Of a stretch of DNA of 64,000 nucleotides, positions 52,824-60,838 are shown one piece after another. Origin of the DNA: a virus; the IMG/VR virus record IMGVR_UViG_3300002494_000005, positions 1 to 64,000 of that record; one strand, given 5' to 3'. The notes below the pieces were generated by a model that was given only the letters and a program-made list of their open reading frames with translations, was not told the origin of the DNA and searched no databases. Numbering within the stretch: position 1 is the first letter of the stretch; each line of letters opens with the position of its first letter. Both the position numbers and the translations under genes were made by a program.

Positions 52824-53378
52824 TTACTTAACCTCCAGTGGCTTGAATGCCAAAGCTTCGATGTTGGTCGGACGTTCCGCTAAACGCCAAGATATTGGCT
52901 CTATCATGTTGTGTGGTGGATTCTTGTCCAGCAAGTCGTAGGTGATGGCGTCGTTGTTACCCCGCAGTTTTATCACCTTCTCATGGAAGACCTGATGCAC
53001 GCCTGAACCTATGTATTTGAGAGCAGCTATGTAAGCGCGGTCAATGTCTATGTAAGCCGGCCACTCATCACCATCCTCCTCTCGTACAATCAAAGCCCTG
53101 CTCGGTACCCTCAAGTGTGGTAGCCCCGGTATTAAGGGCCACTGAAAGCCAATTCCACCTCCACGCGGGAACTCTATGACAGAAAACCAGTCATAGAGCC
53201 AGAGGTTCACCTTTAGCGTGATGTATCCGATGTTTACCTTGTGACCAATGTTCATTGTATCGCCGTACAACGGAAGGTAGCCCTTGACGACATAGTGATT
53301 GCCTTGTGGAATTAGCTCCTTGACAGCTCCGTACATGCTAGAGAACACCATTTCAGCGCGGTATTCAGCGCTTTTCAC
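52824..53378 (-). CDS. Hypothetical protein, 184 aa (unknown cluster)
   Basis: Not recognised. A beta-rich soluble protein with an aromatic middle (YITLKVNLWLYDWFSVIEF). It is the last of five consecutive unrecognised genes (52824-56184) upstream of the Rad52-like gene. The start EYRAEMVFSSMYGAVKEL loosely resembles the start of the 54172-54858 product. GTG 53378 overlaps the upstream stop (GTGA) with AAGGAGGTGTGCT ahead. Confidence 0.75.
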   Translation of the reverse strand: MKSAEYRAEMVFSSMYGAVKELIPQGNHYVVKGYLPLYGDTMNIGHKVNIGYITLKVNLWLYDWFSVIEFPRGGGIGFQWPLIPGLPHLRVPSRALIVREEDGDEWPAYIDIDRAYIAALKYIGSGVHQVFHEKVIKLRGNNDAITYDLLDKNPPHNMIEPISWRLAERPTNIEALAFKPLEVK

Positions 53379-54133
53379 AGCACACCTCCTTCTGCGTTGA
53401 CGTAGAAGTCAGACACCATGGCAGTGAAGTACTTATTCCTGTCACGCACTTTGAAGTTACGCCCTAAGGCGCGATTAACGTAGTAAAGCATGTCGGACAG
53501 GGATACTGCTTTTGTCCAAGCGTGACCGGGAAATACCCAATCAAAGAGCGGTTTTGTCGCGTTGTCTCGGTCGTAGGTTTGTAGCCTAGTACCAGACCTG
53601 TGTTCGTAGTACAGGAAGAAGTGCACAGGCCTGACAACAGGTAAGGCTGATGCCCACTCAGGCGGGTACAGGCCGTTCGCCAAGTACGCCGAACCATAGG
53701 CCATTGCACTGGACACACCGGATGTGCTGCTACCTCCAAACTTAACGTAAATTACGGCATTGTCTTCTGGTACAGCCGGTAAGTAGTAATTTACTCCAGC
53801 GCTACGCACATGTACCAGAAGTCCGTCTTTTTCAATTGCCTTGGCAATGTAAGTGCCGGTAAACGGCACATAAATGCTATCGCTAGCGCGATATAGACCG
53901 TTACCGACAGGTTGGAGTGTCACCTCAACATCCGGTTGGTCAGTCACAAAGATGTCTTTGGTGACAATCTCGATGACGTTGTTATTTTCGCTGTAAACAC
54001 CGGTCTGCATGATGTAAGCGCGATGCGTGTAGTAATAACCTTCGCGTTTAGTTTCAATGTGAACAACACCAAAGCTATCACCTTTGTCTACCCACCAGTA
54101 CCTGCGAATTAAGTCCTTGAGGTTCACTTTCAT
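53375..54133 (-). CDS. Hypothetical protein, 252 aa (unknown cluster, paralogue)
   Basis: Not recognised as a known family. The C-terminal ~70 residues (GTRLQTYDRDN, then HAWTKAVSLSDMLYYVNRAL and RDRNKYFTAMVSDFYV) align with the C-terminus of the 54845-55606 product (GTRVEFRSTNP, KSWLDAKDFDDLMVSVNRLM, RTPEKFYALLATKALEV), so the two are paralogues. The rest is beta-rich with many Y, V and D. ATG 54133 follows AGGAGGGCAAAAGCC. Confidence 0.75.
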   Translation of the reverse strand: MKVNLKDLIRRYWWVDKGDSFGVVHIETKREGYYYTHRAYIMQTGVYSENNNVIEIVTKDIFVTDQPDVEVTLQPVGNGLYRASDSIYVPFTGTYIAKAIEKDGLLVHVRSAGVNYYLPAVPEDNAVIYVKFGGSSTSGVSSAMAYGSAYLANGLYPPEWASALPVVRPVHFFLYYEHRSGTRLQTYDRDNATKPLFDWVFPGHAWTKAVSLSDMLYYVNRALGRNFKVRDRNKYFTAMVSDFYVNAEGGVL

Positions 54134-54160
54134 GGCTTTTGCCCTCCTGCCCATACACCA

Positions 54161-54173
54161 GACGCGGAGCGTC
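54161..54173. repeat. GGA-triloop hairpin repeat, at a stop codon
   Basis: GACGC-GGA-GCGTC in the short gap downstream of the gene ending at 54172, overlapping its TGA stop, as the copy at 40960 does for the reductase gene. Confidence 0.65.
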
Positions 54174-54858
54174 AGATTATCCTGTATCCTTTACCGCGCG
54201 CTAACGGCCTGAGTTCTTCCGGCATTCTGTCTATGTATTCTGGAAGCTTCTCTTTCAAGAACTCCTTTAGATGGTCGTTGTTGCTGTACATGCCCATTTT
54301 ATTGTTGGTGTGCACTATTTCTCTGATGAGGTCGTAAGTTGGCAACGACACAAAAGCTGGCCTGGTGAAACGCAAGTTGTAGTCTTCCACCATGAATGTG
54401 GGCAAGTAGCCGATTTTGGTATCAAACACCAACGACAGGTACTTGCCCTCAAGACCATGCACGATGTCCGGTAGCTTAGTGCCGTCAAACACAACGATTG
54501 CCGAGTTTTCTGAGAGAGTGTAAAACGCGTTGCGTTGGAGGATAATAGACCTCTGACGAATCGGACGAATAGACTCATTCTTTACCAGGATGTCAAAGAG
54601 TATAGCGTAGTCCGGGTATAACTGCACAACACACGACATGTTGTACATGGTCAACGTAATCGGATGAACAGAAATTGGTAGAGACAGGTGTTCTGTTGTG
54701 TTTTCGTTTTTAGGAGACAAAGTTAAGTCCACGTCCGAGAGTGTAAACTCGACCATGACTCGTGACTGTGTGTGTTCATTACTATCCAGTTCTTTCATGT
54801 CTTTTACCACACCACCAAATGCCGATATTAGCCGCAGAACTCTTTCACGTGTGCGCAT
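54172..54858 (-). CDS. Hypothetical protein, 228 aa (unknown cluster)
   Basis: Not recognised. The N-terminus is helical (RERVLRLISAFGGVVKDM), the middle is beta-rich (ITLTMYNMSCVVQLYPDYAILF) and the C-terminus helical and charged. Good ribosome binding site GGAGGTTAGTT; overlaps the previous gene by 14 nt, so co-translated with its cluster. Confidence 0.75.
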   Translation of the reverse strand: MRTRERVLRLISAFGGVVKDMKELDSNEHTQSRVMVEFTLSDVDLTLSPKNENTTEHLSLPISVHPITLTMYNMSCVVQLYPDYAILFDILVKNESIRPIRQRSIILQRNAFYTLSENSAIVVFDGTKLPDIVHGLEGKYLSLVFDTKIGYLPTFMVEDYNLRFTRPAFVSLPTYDLIREIVHTNNKMGMYSNNDHLKEFLKEKLPEYIDRMPEELRPLARGKGYRII

Positions 54859-55606
54859 AACTAACCTCCAACGCTTTCGTGGCCAGTAGGGCGTAGAACT
54901 TCTCGGGTGTCCTGACCGTAAGCTTATGACCCATTAGACGGTTTACCGACACCATCAAGTCATCAAAGTCCTTAGCGTCTAGCCAAGATTTACCGACGTG
55001 TGTGATGCCGTACATAAGCTTGTACGGATTGGTAGAACGGAATTCTACTCGCGTTCCGTTTCCGCGTTCGTAGAGCAGTCCTAGCATTCCGTCAACGGCG
55101 TCAATGAACAAGTTAGCGTGCTGTTTAGGAAAAACAGCTCTAATGCTAGGGCTATAACTAGCCTTCACGACCAAAGCAGCTGTATATACAGTGCCATGAG
55201 AGTTGTGCGCGAACAACATTGGCTTATCGTCCGGAAGAGGTAGCACATAGTCGTCGACAAAGCCAACAGGCTCGTTAAAGGTTACCATTCGCTGGTACAG
55301 GTTCTCTCGGTGAAGTAGTTTTATCTCCGCCATGTCTTCAGCTTCCCGCAAGAACCCTTTCTGGTAAAAGACAACACGACTACTTGGTTTAAAGGTACGA
55401 AACACTTCGAGACGGCTAAAGCTACGTGTTCGACCGCTATCGCTAATAAGGTCATACCAAGCGTAGTGTTCGTACTTTCCTTGTCCGTAGCTATGTTCGA
55501 CACTAAAGCCAAGAAAGCCTTTCACTTTGTGACTAGAGCTGTACACACCACTTTCGTGGTAGTGGTAGAGATACGGCATGAAAAGATTGTACAAGTCTAA
55601 CGTCAT
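54845..55606 (-). CDS. Hypothetical protein, 253 aa (unknown cluster, paralogue)
   Basis: Paralogue of the 53375-54133 product through its C-terminal domain (GTRVEFRSTNP...VNRLMGHKLTVRTPEKF). The N-terminal part is rich in H, Y and S (LYHYHESGVYSSSHKVKG). No known motif. ATG follows AAGGAGGAAGACC. The arrangement of alternating related and unrelated genes suggests a duplicated pair of two-gene units. Confidence 0.75.
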   Translation of the reverse strand: MTLDLYNLFMPYLYHYHESGVYSSSHKVKGFLGFSVEHSYGQGKYEHYAWYDLISDSGRTRSFSRLEVFRTFKPSSRVVFYQKGFLREAEDMAEIKLLHRENLYQRMVTFNEPVGFVDDYVLPLPDDKPMLFAHNSHGTVYTAALVVKASYSPSIRAVFPKQHANLFIDAVDGMLGLLYERGNGTRVEFRSTNPYKLMYGITHVGKSWLDAKDFDDLMVSVNRLMGHKLTVRTPEKFYALLATKALEVSYAHT

Positions 55607-55617
55607 GGTCTTCCTCC

Positions 55618-56184
55618 TTATCCGTTGGTCAGTAACTCCTTCCAGAGGTTTGACAGTACACGCTCAGGTCTATTTCCGTTGACCTTAGTGAACAGATTCT
55701 TTGCCTTTCTCTTGAAGCCTAGTGGTCGGTACACTTGTGGTCCGTACACCATGACGAACTTAGCGTCAGGTGATTCTTCAAACGCTATGACCTGTCTAAC
55801 AGACACGTTTGGAGGCAAAGCGCTAACCATGTCAGCCGGAAGCAAGTACGCCCTCTCTGCTTGAAAGACTAGAGCAGCGTCTAGCTTTTGCAAAATTCCC
55901 CTGTTCAAAAACTCTGTGACAGAACCTTCTATGTCGTTAAGTGGAAACAGGTAACCGCTACGCGTGACACCAAGTCCAAAGTTGTGCACATGCTTGGCTA
56001 CCGCAGGTACCTCATCTGGATTTAGCAGCCTACCGTCAACTGTGACTGTCAACACCACGTCATCATAAGTGTGGGGGTGGCTGATGAGAAGCATACGAGC
56101 GATGAAGCCAACGTCTATAAATCCTGCCAGCGTGACCCTGTATCCAAGCGACCTAAGATAGTCGACTATGTGCTCAAGAGTCAT
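55618..56184 (-). CDS. Hypothetical protein, 188 aa (unknown cluster)
   Basis: Not recognised. Soluble alpha/beta protein starting MTLEHIVDYLRSLGYRVTLA; the C-terminus is basic (FKRKAKNLFTKVNGNRP). It is the first gene of the unknown cluster, directly downstream of the structured repeat element at 56210-56321. ATG 56184 follows AGGAGGTGTTC. Confidence 0.75.
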   Translation of the reverse strand: MTLEHIVDYLRSLGYRVTLAGFIDVGFIARMLLISHPHTYDDVVLTVTVDGRLLNPDEVPAVAKHVHNFGLGVTRSGYLFPLNDIEGSVTEFLNRGILQKLDAALVFQAERAYLLPADMVSALPPNVSVRQVIAFEESPDAKFVMVYGPQVYRPLGFKRKAKNLFTKVNGNRPERVLSNLWKELLTNG

Positions 56185-56209
56185 GAACACCTCCTGACAC
56201 CTCTAGAAT

Positions 56210-56321
56210 GCCCCTATAAGCCCGTAAAATGGCTTATACGGCCCTGGAAGAGTTGCCCTAGTGTTAGACACTAGGGTTATCACCCAAGGCCGTATAAGCC
56301 ATTATAGCGGGTTACAGGGCT
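56210..56321. repeat. Structured inverted-repeat element, copy 1
   Basis: Two 38-nt imperfect arms (56210-56247 and 56284-56321) pair over nearly their whole length, with core ATGGCTTATACGGCC/GGCCGTATAAGCCAT. The loop carries an inner hairpin CCCTAGTGTTAGACACTAGGG. The element fills the gap between two leftward genes and runs 2 nt into the stop codon of the VWA protein gene. A related copy lies at 63395-63566. It may be an RNA structure, a bidirectional terminator or a small mobile repeat. Confidence 0.8.
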
Positions 56322-57477
56322 ATTGCAGCTTGGTCACCTTACCGAAGGGTACTTTTTCAATTTCAATGCTATTGGGTGTGAGTACCCACAGCACAGGGTA
56401 GTCAGGTTCTCGTTCGGGAAAGAGACCATAGCCGTCGGTGAAGAACATTAGCATCCGAGGCCTATCATCATTCAAGCGTTCAAACACAGGGCGAAAGTCG
56501 GTACCACCACCTCCCCTGAACTTAACCCGCTGAGCGAAGCTGTCAATGTCGTTTTCATCCAGCTCCACGTCTTCGTGCACCGCTGCATCACAGGTGAGAA
56601 CGCGAAGCTTGATGTGGTCAAACTGCTGCAGAAGTCCGACCACTTCAGACAGGTAAAGCTTAAGCTCATCTGGGCTAATGGAGCCGGAAGTGTCAAAGGC
56701 CACAGCCAGCTCCACCTGTTCGCCTCCAAGAGACGGGAGGACAAAGTCTGCGTCGTGGAACCGCCTGTCAGGTGGAGTGAAAGTAAAGTCGGCGGGGAAA
56801 GTTTCAATTAAGTCCGCCAATTCACGCCTCCAATCGCGAGGCGGGTTGAGTACACCATCCACCACCCTCTCAATGCCTGCCGGTAGCGTTCCACGAAGCT
56901 TAGCGGCTTGCATCGCTTGAGCTAGTCTCTGTTTCACTTCGGCGACAACGTGGTCGTTACCGACAGAAGCGTCTTCCTGAAGAATGTCACCAAACAGGCT
57001 GAAGAGGTCATCATCTTCCTCTTCTCCTTCCTCCTCTTCCAGCTTGGCGTATACCTGCTCAGCGGACATGTTGGCAAACTTATCATCAAGCAGGGCATCG
57101 TCCGGCAGATAAAACTTAGGCTTGCCAAACGTTTTGGCAACCCTGTCAGCCTCCTGCTTGATAAGCCAGTTGATGGCGTAGTCAGCTGCCCAATTCCACC
57201 GCCTAGGCTTCCTACCCCGACGGCGTGGAACGTGCAGGAAGGCAATGTGCAACAACTCATGCATCAAGACAGCGGTGAACTCTTCCCTGGACAAGGAGTT
57301 AGCGAACTCGGTATTAAAGTAGACGTTTAGCCCGTCAGTCCAGGCAGTAGGCATAGGAGACTCACTTGGTTCCTTGAAGCGCACGTCGGTCTGCAAAGCC
57401 AGAGTGGCGAAGAAAGGTGAACTAATAGACAATATGGTCCTAGCGTACTGAAGCTTCTCTTTTACACTTACGCTCAT
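56320..57477 (-). CDS. VWA-domain metallopeptidase-like protein (MoxR partner)
   Basis: The 385-residue product has an N-terminal zinc-peptidase-like domain with HELLHIAFLH (residues 73-82). A middle part has a very acidic stretch (EEEEGEEEDDD, near 150-160). A C-terminal von Willebrand A domain has the MIDAS motif DTSGS (near 250), then GGGGTDF and FFTDG. This layout matches the DUF2201-type proteins encoded with MoxR AAA ATPases; one lies 0.8 kb upstream. The pair may remodel or mature a protein complex. ATG 57477 follows GGGGAGGTTACC. Confidence 0.9.
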   Translation of the reverse strand: MSVSVKEKLQYARTILSISSPFFATLALQTDVRFKEPSESPMPTAWTDGLNVYFNTEFANSLSREEFTAVLMHELLHIAFLHVPRRRGRKPRRWNWAADYAINWLIKQEADRVAKTFGKPKFYLPDDALLDDKFANMSAEQVYAKLEEEEGEEEDDDLFSLFGDILQEDASVGNDHVVAEVKQRLAQAMQAAKLRGTLPAGIERVVDGVLNPPRDWRRELADLIETFPADFTFTPPDRRFHDADFVLPSLGGEQVELAVAFDTSGSISPDELKLYLSEVVGLLQQFDHIKLRVLTCDAAVHEDVELDENDIDSFAQRVKFRGGGGTDFRPVFERLNDDRPRMLMFFTDGYGLFPEREPDYPVLWVLTPNSIEIEKVPFGKVTKLQ

Positions 57478-57493
57478 GGTAACCTCCCCGATT

Positions 57494-57697
57494 CTAAGCC
57501 GTGGGTTTGCGGCTAAACCCGTCAATGACCGTTTGGTTATCGTCAATTGACTCTGATGTAACGACGCTTGTATTATTCGGCAGAATGGAATGCAAGTACA
57601 AGGAGGCAAAAGTCTGCAGCGTCATGGACACTACCTGCAGTATAGCAGCTATTGCTACGACAAACACTAGCACAACGGCCAGCAGAGTTTCCCACAT
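57494..57697 (-). CDS. Small membrane protein, 67 aa
   Basis: A single hydrophobic segment (LLAVVLVFVVAIAAILQVVS, about residues 4-23) followed by a polar tail. ATG 57697 is chosen because the full site GGAGGTGAT lies 8 nt upstream; earlier in-frame starts at 57706 and 57709 lie inside it. It sits between the RNase H and VWA genes. A TGCTATACT sequence (TATACT at 57639-57644) inside it could be a promoter for the VWA gene. Function unknown. Confidence 0.65.
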   Translation of the reverse strand: MWETLLAVVLVFVVAIAAILQVVSMTLQTFASLYLHSILPNNTSVVTSESIDDNQTVIDGFSRKPTA

Positions 57698-57717
57698 GTC
57701 TATCATCACCTCCAGCG

Positions 57718-58215
57718 TTAGTCAGCCTTGTTAAAGGCTCTGTCAACTTTTTTGAGTCTGTTCTTAGCCTCGGGATTATCCTTAAGCCAGTTCAGGGCTT
57801 GGTCTAGCGCCTCCTTAAGCGTCTTGGGAAGATTAAGCTTAGAGTTGACAGTACCGGTCATAATCCAAGTGTACGCTACCTGGCTATCAGTAGCTACCGT
57901 GCCGTCGGTTAATTGCAACGCCCTTACAGCGGCGATGAACTCGCCAATATTCACAGCGTGTTCGTTTACTCCCCAAATGTCGGAGTGCAGAAGCTTACCG
58001 TCATTGTCTACGATACGAATGCTGAGCTTACCATGACGGTAAGAAGCGTCACAGAAAACGTCAGCTACAGTCTCGCCGTTAAACGCCGCTAAAGCGTCTT
58101 CAAGTGTCTTAAACTTCCGGAACCTAGCTCCGCTATACCCGTCTACTTGCATTTTCGCCTCTTCCCAAGTCTCGTACACACCAGGCTTCTTTCCATTCCA
58201 GACAACGTAAGGCAT
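57718..58215 (-). CDS. rnhA: RNase H type 1 with N-terminal viroplasmin-like domain
   Basis: The 165-residue product has an N-terminal hybrid-binding (caulimovirus viroplasmin-like) domain: YVVWNGKKPGVYETWEEA with FRKFKTLEDALAAF. The RNase H core follows: VFCDASY (first Asp), IGEFIAAVRAL (Glu), ATDSQVAY (second Asp), and a final Asp in KKVDRAFN. It removes RNA from RNA-DNA hybrids, for example primers made by the AEP-type primase. ATG 58215 follows AAGGAGCGGACT. Confidence 0.92.
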   Translation of the reverse strand: MPYVVWNGKKPGVYETWEEAKMQVDGYSGARFRKFKTLEDALAAFNGETVADVFCDASYRHGKLSIRIVDNDGKLLHSDIWGVNEHAVNIGEFIAAVRALQLTDGTVATDSQVAYTWIMTGTVNSKLNLPKTLKEALDQALNWLKDNPEAKNRLKKVDRAFNKAD

Positions 58216-58235
58216 AGTCCGCTCCTTCATGGATA

Positions 58236-58269
58236 TGAGGGTGGGACCTATTCAGGTCCCACCCCCTCA
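58236..58269 (-). terminator. Hairpin after MoxR gene
   Basis: TGAGGGTGGGACCT and AGGTCCCACCCCCTCA form a 14-bp stem with a 2-nt bulge and a short loop, between the MoxR and RNase H genes. No U tract follows in the leftward direction. Confidence 0.6.
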
Positions 58270-58282
58270 CTACTAGTCTATT

Positions 58283-59287
58283 TTACCTCACAGCGCTACC
58301 GATGCTGGACAGCGCCTTCCTCCACTCAGGCAGACCAATCAAGACGGTATTGATTGGGGCGCTATTCACACCCAACACGGCTACTGGCAATAGCTCGGTG
58401 GGTACCGTCTCCAAAGCCTTGACAAAGTTCTTGGCCAGAGACTGAGTAGGCTTCTGATTCCTCACCCTACCGACCAGTCCGGTGACATAAGCGTACATCA
58501 CGGACAGGTCGTCGTTCTTATACGGCGGAATTTTGCCGGCGAGGATGGCATCCAGGTCAGGAAGCTTACCGACCAAACGACGGTAAGCCAAGAACTCAGC
58601 TGCCACGTCTCCAATCAACCCACTGATGGCTTCGTAAGAGTCGTCATACGCTAGAATCGCGTTGACGTACTCCCACGACCTTGGAGACGGGAAAGCTTCT
58701 TGGTTGCCCTTCGGTGGCTGGTACAAGTAGTCAGGCCTCCACTTCAGGAACGCCAAGACAACAGAGTCCCACCCATGCTGCAAGCCATACTCGTAAGTGG
58801 TGTCGACGTCAGGTTCAATGGTGATGTGCATCATGCGATTCCTGAGCGGTACCGGCATAGCATGAGTAGCACCCCTGTCTTCCATGCGGTTACCGGCCAT
58901 GATGACAATGGTACCCTCAGGCAGAGGATGACCACCAACCCTACGGTCAAGAGCAATTTCGTAGGCTACCACCTGATTCGCCGGCGGAGCGGTATTCACC
59001 TCGTCAAAGAACAGCAGTGCCGGCTCATCAGGCACGAAGAATGGCTTAGCAAAGTGAGTAACGCCCCTTTCCTTGTCGATGAAAGGAAGTCCCCTCACAT
59101 CAACGACACTAAGGGTGGACAACCTAACATCAATCAAGGGCAGACCAAGCTCTTCAGCTACCTGACGTACAATGCTAGACTTACCGACACCAGGAGGGCC
59201 CCACAGCATGGTAGCCCCCTTGAACTTACCGTCCTTCTGAGCCTTGACAGCGTTCAACAAAACTCCACGAGCCCTAGCGATATTCAT
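58283..59287 (-). CDS. MoxR-type AAA+ ATPase
   Basis: The 334-residue product has Walker A WGPPGVGKSS (29-38), Walker B ALLFFDEVNTAPP (near 90-102), sensor 1 IVIMAGNRMEDRGA and the PVPLRNRMMHITIE segment typical of MoxR ATPases. MoxR proteins act as chaperones for VWA-domain partners; the partner is the product at 56320-57477. In a phage the target is unknown. ATG follows GGGAGGAGAAGC. Confidence 0.93.
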   Translation of the reverse strand: MNIARARGVLLNAVKAQKDGKFKGATMLWGPPGVGKSSIVRQVAEELGLPLIDVRLSTLSVVDVRGLPFIDKERGVTHFAKPFFVPDEPALLFFDEVNTAPPANQVVAYEIALDRRVGGHPLPEGTIVIMAGNRMEDRGATHAMPVPLRNRMMHITIEPDVDTTYEYGLQHGWDSVVLAFLKWRPDYLYQPPKGNQEAFPSPRSWEYVNAILAYDDSYEAISGLIGDVAAEFLAYRRLVGKLPDLDAILAGKIPPYKNDDLSVMYAYVTGLVGRVRNQKPTQSLAKNFVKALETVPTELLPVAVLGVNSAPINTVLIGLPEWRKALSSIGSAVR

Positions 59288-59299
59288 GCTTCTCCTCCC

Positions 59300-60037
59300 T
59301 TACTCCCTGACAGACACTTCGGAATCTTTTACCAGCAGCTTAGCTTCAATGGCCTGCATTTCTGTGTTTACTACCCAAGATGCCTTTCTGGCCACACCGT
59401 CCTTGTTGACGTGCTTTAGTATATCGCGTATAGCGTGCAAGTCTAACAGGGAACCTGTGTAGCCGTTATCCAGTGTGACCATCACAGCTTTTTCGTTCAC
59501 GTAACCATATCTCACCCCCTTGTAGTTATACCAGTACTTACGTTTGGCATGCAGGTACTTTCGTGGTCTTCGTTGTGGCTTATAACCAGCTTTGCTCAAG
59601 TACACCTTAGTGTAACTGGTAACAGCGTTTCGAAGTATCTGCGCGATTTTACTACGCAACGCGTGAAAAGAGCGCTGATGGTAGTTACCGTTTGTGTCTA
59701 TCAAACTGTACAAGTAGACAGTATACGCCGCGTAGATGTGCGTGTTTCTGTTAAGAGCAGCTAAAGGACCATAGATTTGAATGGTAACTGACTGTTCGCC
59801 ATTTTTCAAGTAATCACGTACGCTGCTGGCAAGTACACCAGCGTAGTTTTTGAAGTGCTTGTTAGTTGGCGACGCTAAACGTCGAGTACCGTCACGTCTA
59901 TAGGCCCTCTTTAGTAATCCCCAATGTCTAGGACCGCGGACAGTATACCTAAACGGAAGTTCATGTATTAGCTGTCCTCTATCGCCGGTCATCACAATCT
60001 TAAGTTCCGCTTTCACCGGAAATGCTTGTGTGTTCAT
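59300..60037 (-). CDS. Hypothetical protein, 245 aa (paralogue A)
   Basis: Not recognised. It is clearly paralogous to the next gene (60082-60828): shared LPFRYTV, HWGLLK(R/K)AY, SPTNKHF, GYKPQ(R)RPRKYL(H/R)-type block, and a GY(T/K)GSLLD.H..I motif near the C-terminus. It is basic (K, R) and tyrosine-rich, suggesting nucleic-acid binding. The ribosome binding site is weaker (GAGGACAAAGTGT). It lies in the promoter-proximal (early) part of the leftward block. Confidence 0.8.
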   Translation of the reverse strand: MNTQAFPVKAELKIVMTGDRGQLIHELPFRYTVRGPRHWGLLKRAYRRDGTRRLASPTNKHFKNYAGVLASSVRDYLKNGEQSVTIQIYGPLAALNRNTHIYAAYTVYLYSLIDTNGNYHQRSFHALRSKIAQILRNAVTSYTKVYLSKAGYKPQRRPRKYLHAKRKYWYNYKGVRYGYVNEKAVMVTLDNGYTGSLLDLHAIRDILKHVNKDGVARKASWVVNTEMQAIEAKLLVKDSEVSVRE

Positions 60038-60081
60038 ACACTTTGTCCTCTTTAGGGCCCCTGCCCCAAATGAACCGCCAG

Positions 60082-60828
60082 TCAGAACTCTAGGTCATCA
60101 AACTTTTCCCTTATCGTAACACAACCATTAGTGTGTAAGAGTTCAGCTTCTATCGCTTGTTCTGGAGTATTCACTGCCCAAAACACATAAGAGTTTTGGG
60201 CATACCTAAGTATTTCTGGTAGTATCTTGACGTCAAGCAGTGAACCCTTGTATCCGTAGTCAATGTTAACAAATGCTTCTTTCGGGGTTATCAAGGCTTC
60301 CATTAAGCCCTTGTAACCACGCCACTCTTTACGCTTATCACGCAAGTACTTCCTAGGACGCTTTTGAGGACGGTAGCCCATCTTGTCGAGGTAAACGCTC
60401 ATGAAGGTTACCAAAGCCTTGCGTATCGTGTTTTTCATCAAGCCTCTAATGGCGTAGAACGGGAGCTTATAACGCTGTTTGACACTTGCAAGTGCAAACA
60501 AGTGAAAGACTTTGTTAGCGTAAACGTCTTCTTGTCTATGTTCGTGTACAAGGTTTGGTCCTACTACTTGCACAGAGACGGTACCGTGTTCGCCTAGATA
60601 GTCTAGTAGTGTATTCGTCATGGCACTAGCAAACTTGGTGAAGTGTTTATTCGTTGGTGACGACACATGTCTAACACCGTTAGACTGGTACGCTTTCTTT
60701 AGCAGTCCCCAATGCTTAGCGTGCTTTACAGTGTACCTGAACGGTAACTTATGGAGTAGCGTACCATTATCACTAAGAAACCTAACCCAAAGCTGTACAC
60801 TGACTGGAAATATGTCTTTCTCCTTCAT
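60082..60828 (-). CDS. Hypothetical protein, 248 aa (paralogue B)
   Basis: Paralogue of the 59300-60037 product, co-linear over the full length, which supports choosing ATG 60828 (after GAGGTGAAC) over the upstream ATG at 60966. Conserved blocks: KLPFRYTVKHAKHWGLLKKA (near 24-43), SPTNKHFTKFA, GYRPQKRPRKYLRDKRKEW (near 160-178) and GYKGSLLDVKILPEIL. The block rich in K and R suggests nucleic-acid binding. No known family recognised. Confidence 0.8.
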   Translation of the reverse strand: MKEKDIFPVSVQLWVRFLSDNGTLLHKLPFRYTVKHAKHWGLLKKAYQSNGVRHVSSPTNKHFTKFASAMTNTLLDYLGEHGTVSVQVVGPNLVHEHRQEDVYANKVFHLFALASVKQRYKLPFYAIRGLMKNTIRKALVTFMSVYLDKMGYRPQKRPRKYLRDKRKEWRGYKGLMEALITPKEAFVNIDYGYKGSLLDVKILPEILRYAQNSYVFWAVNTPEQAIEAELLHTNGCVTIREKFDDLEF

Positions 60829-60838
60829 GTTCACCTCA

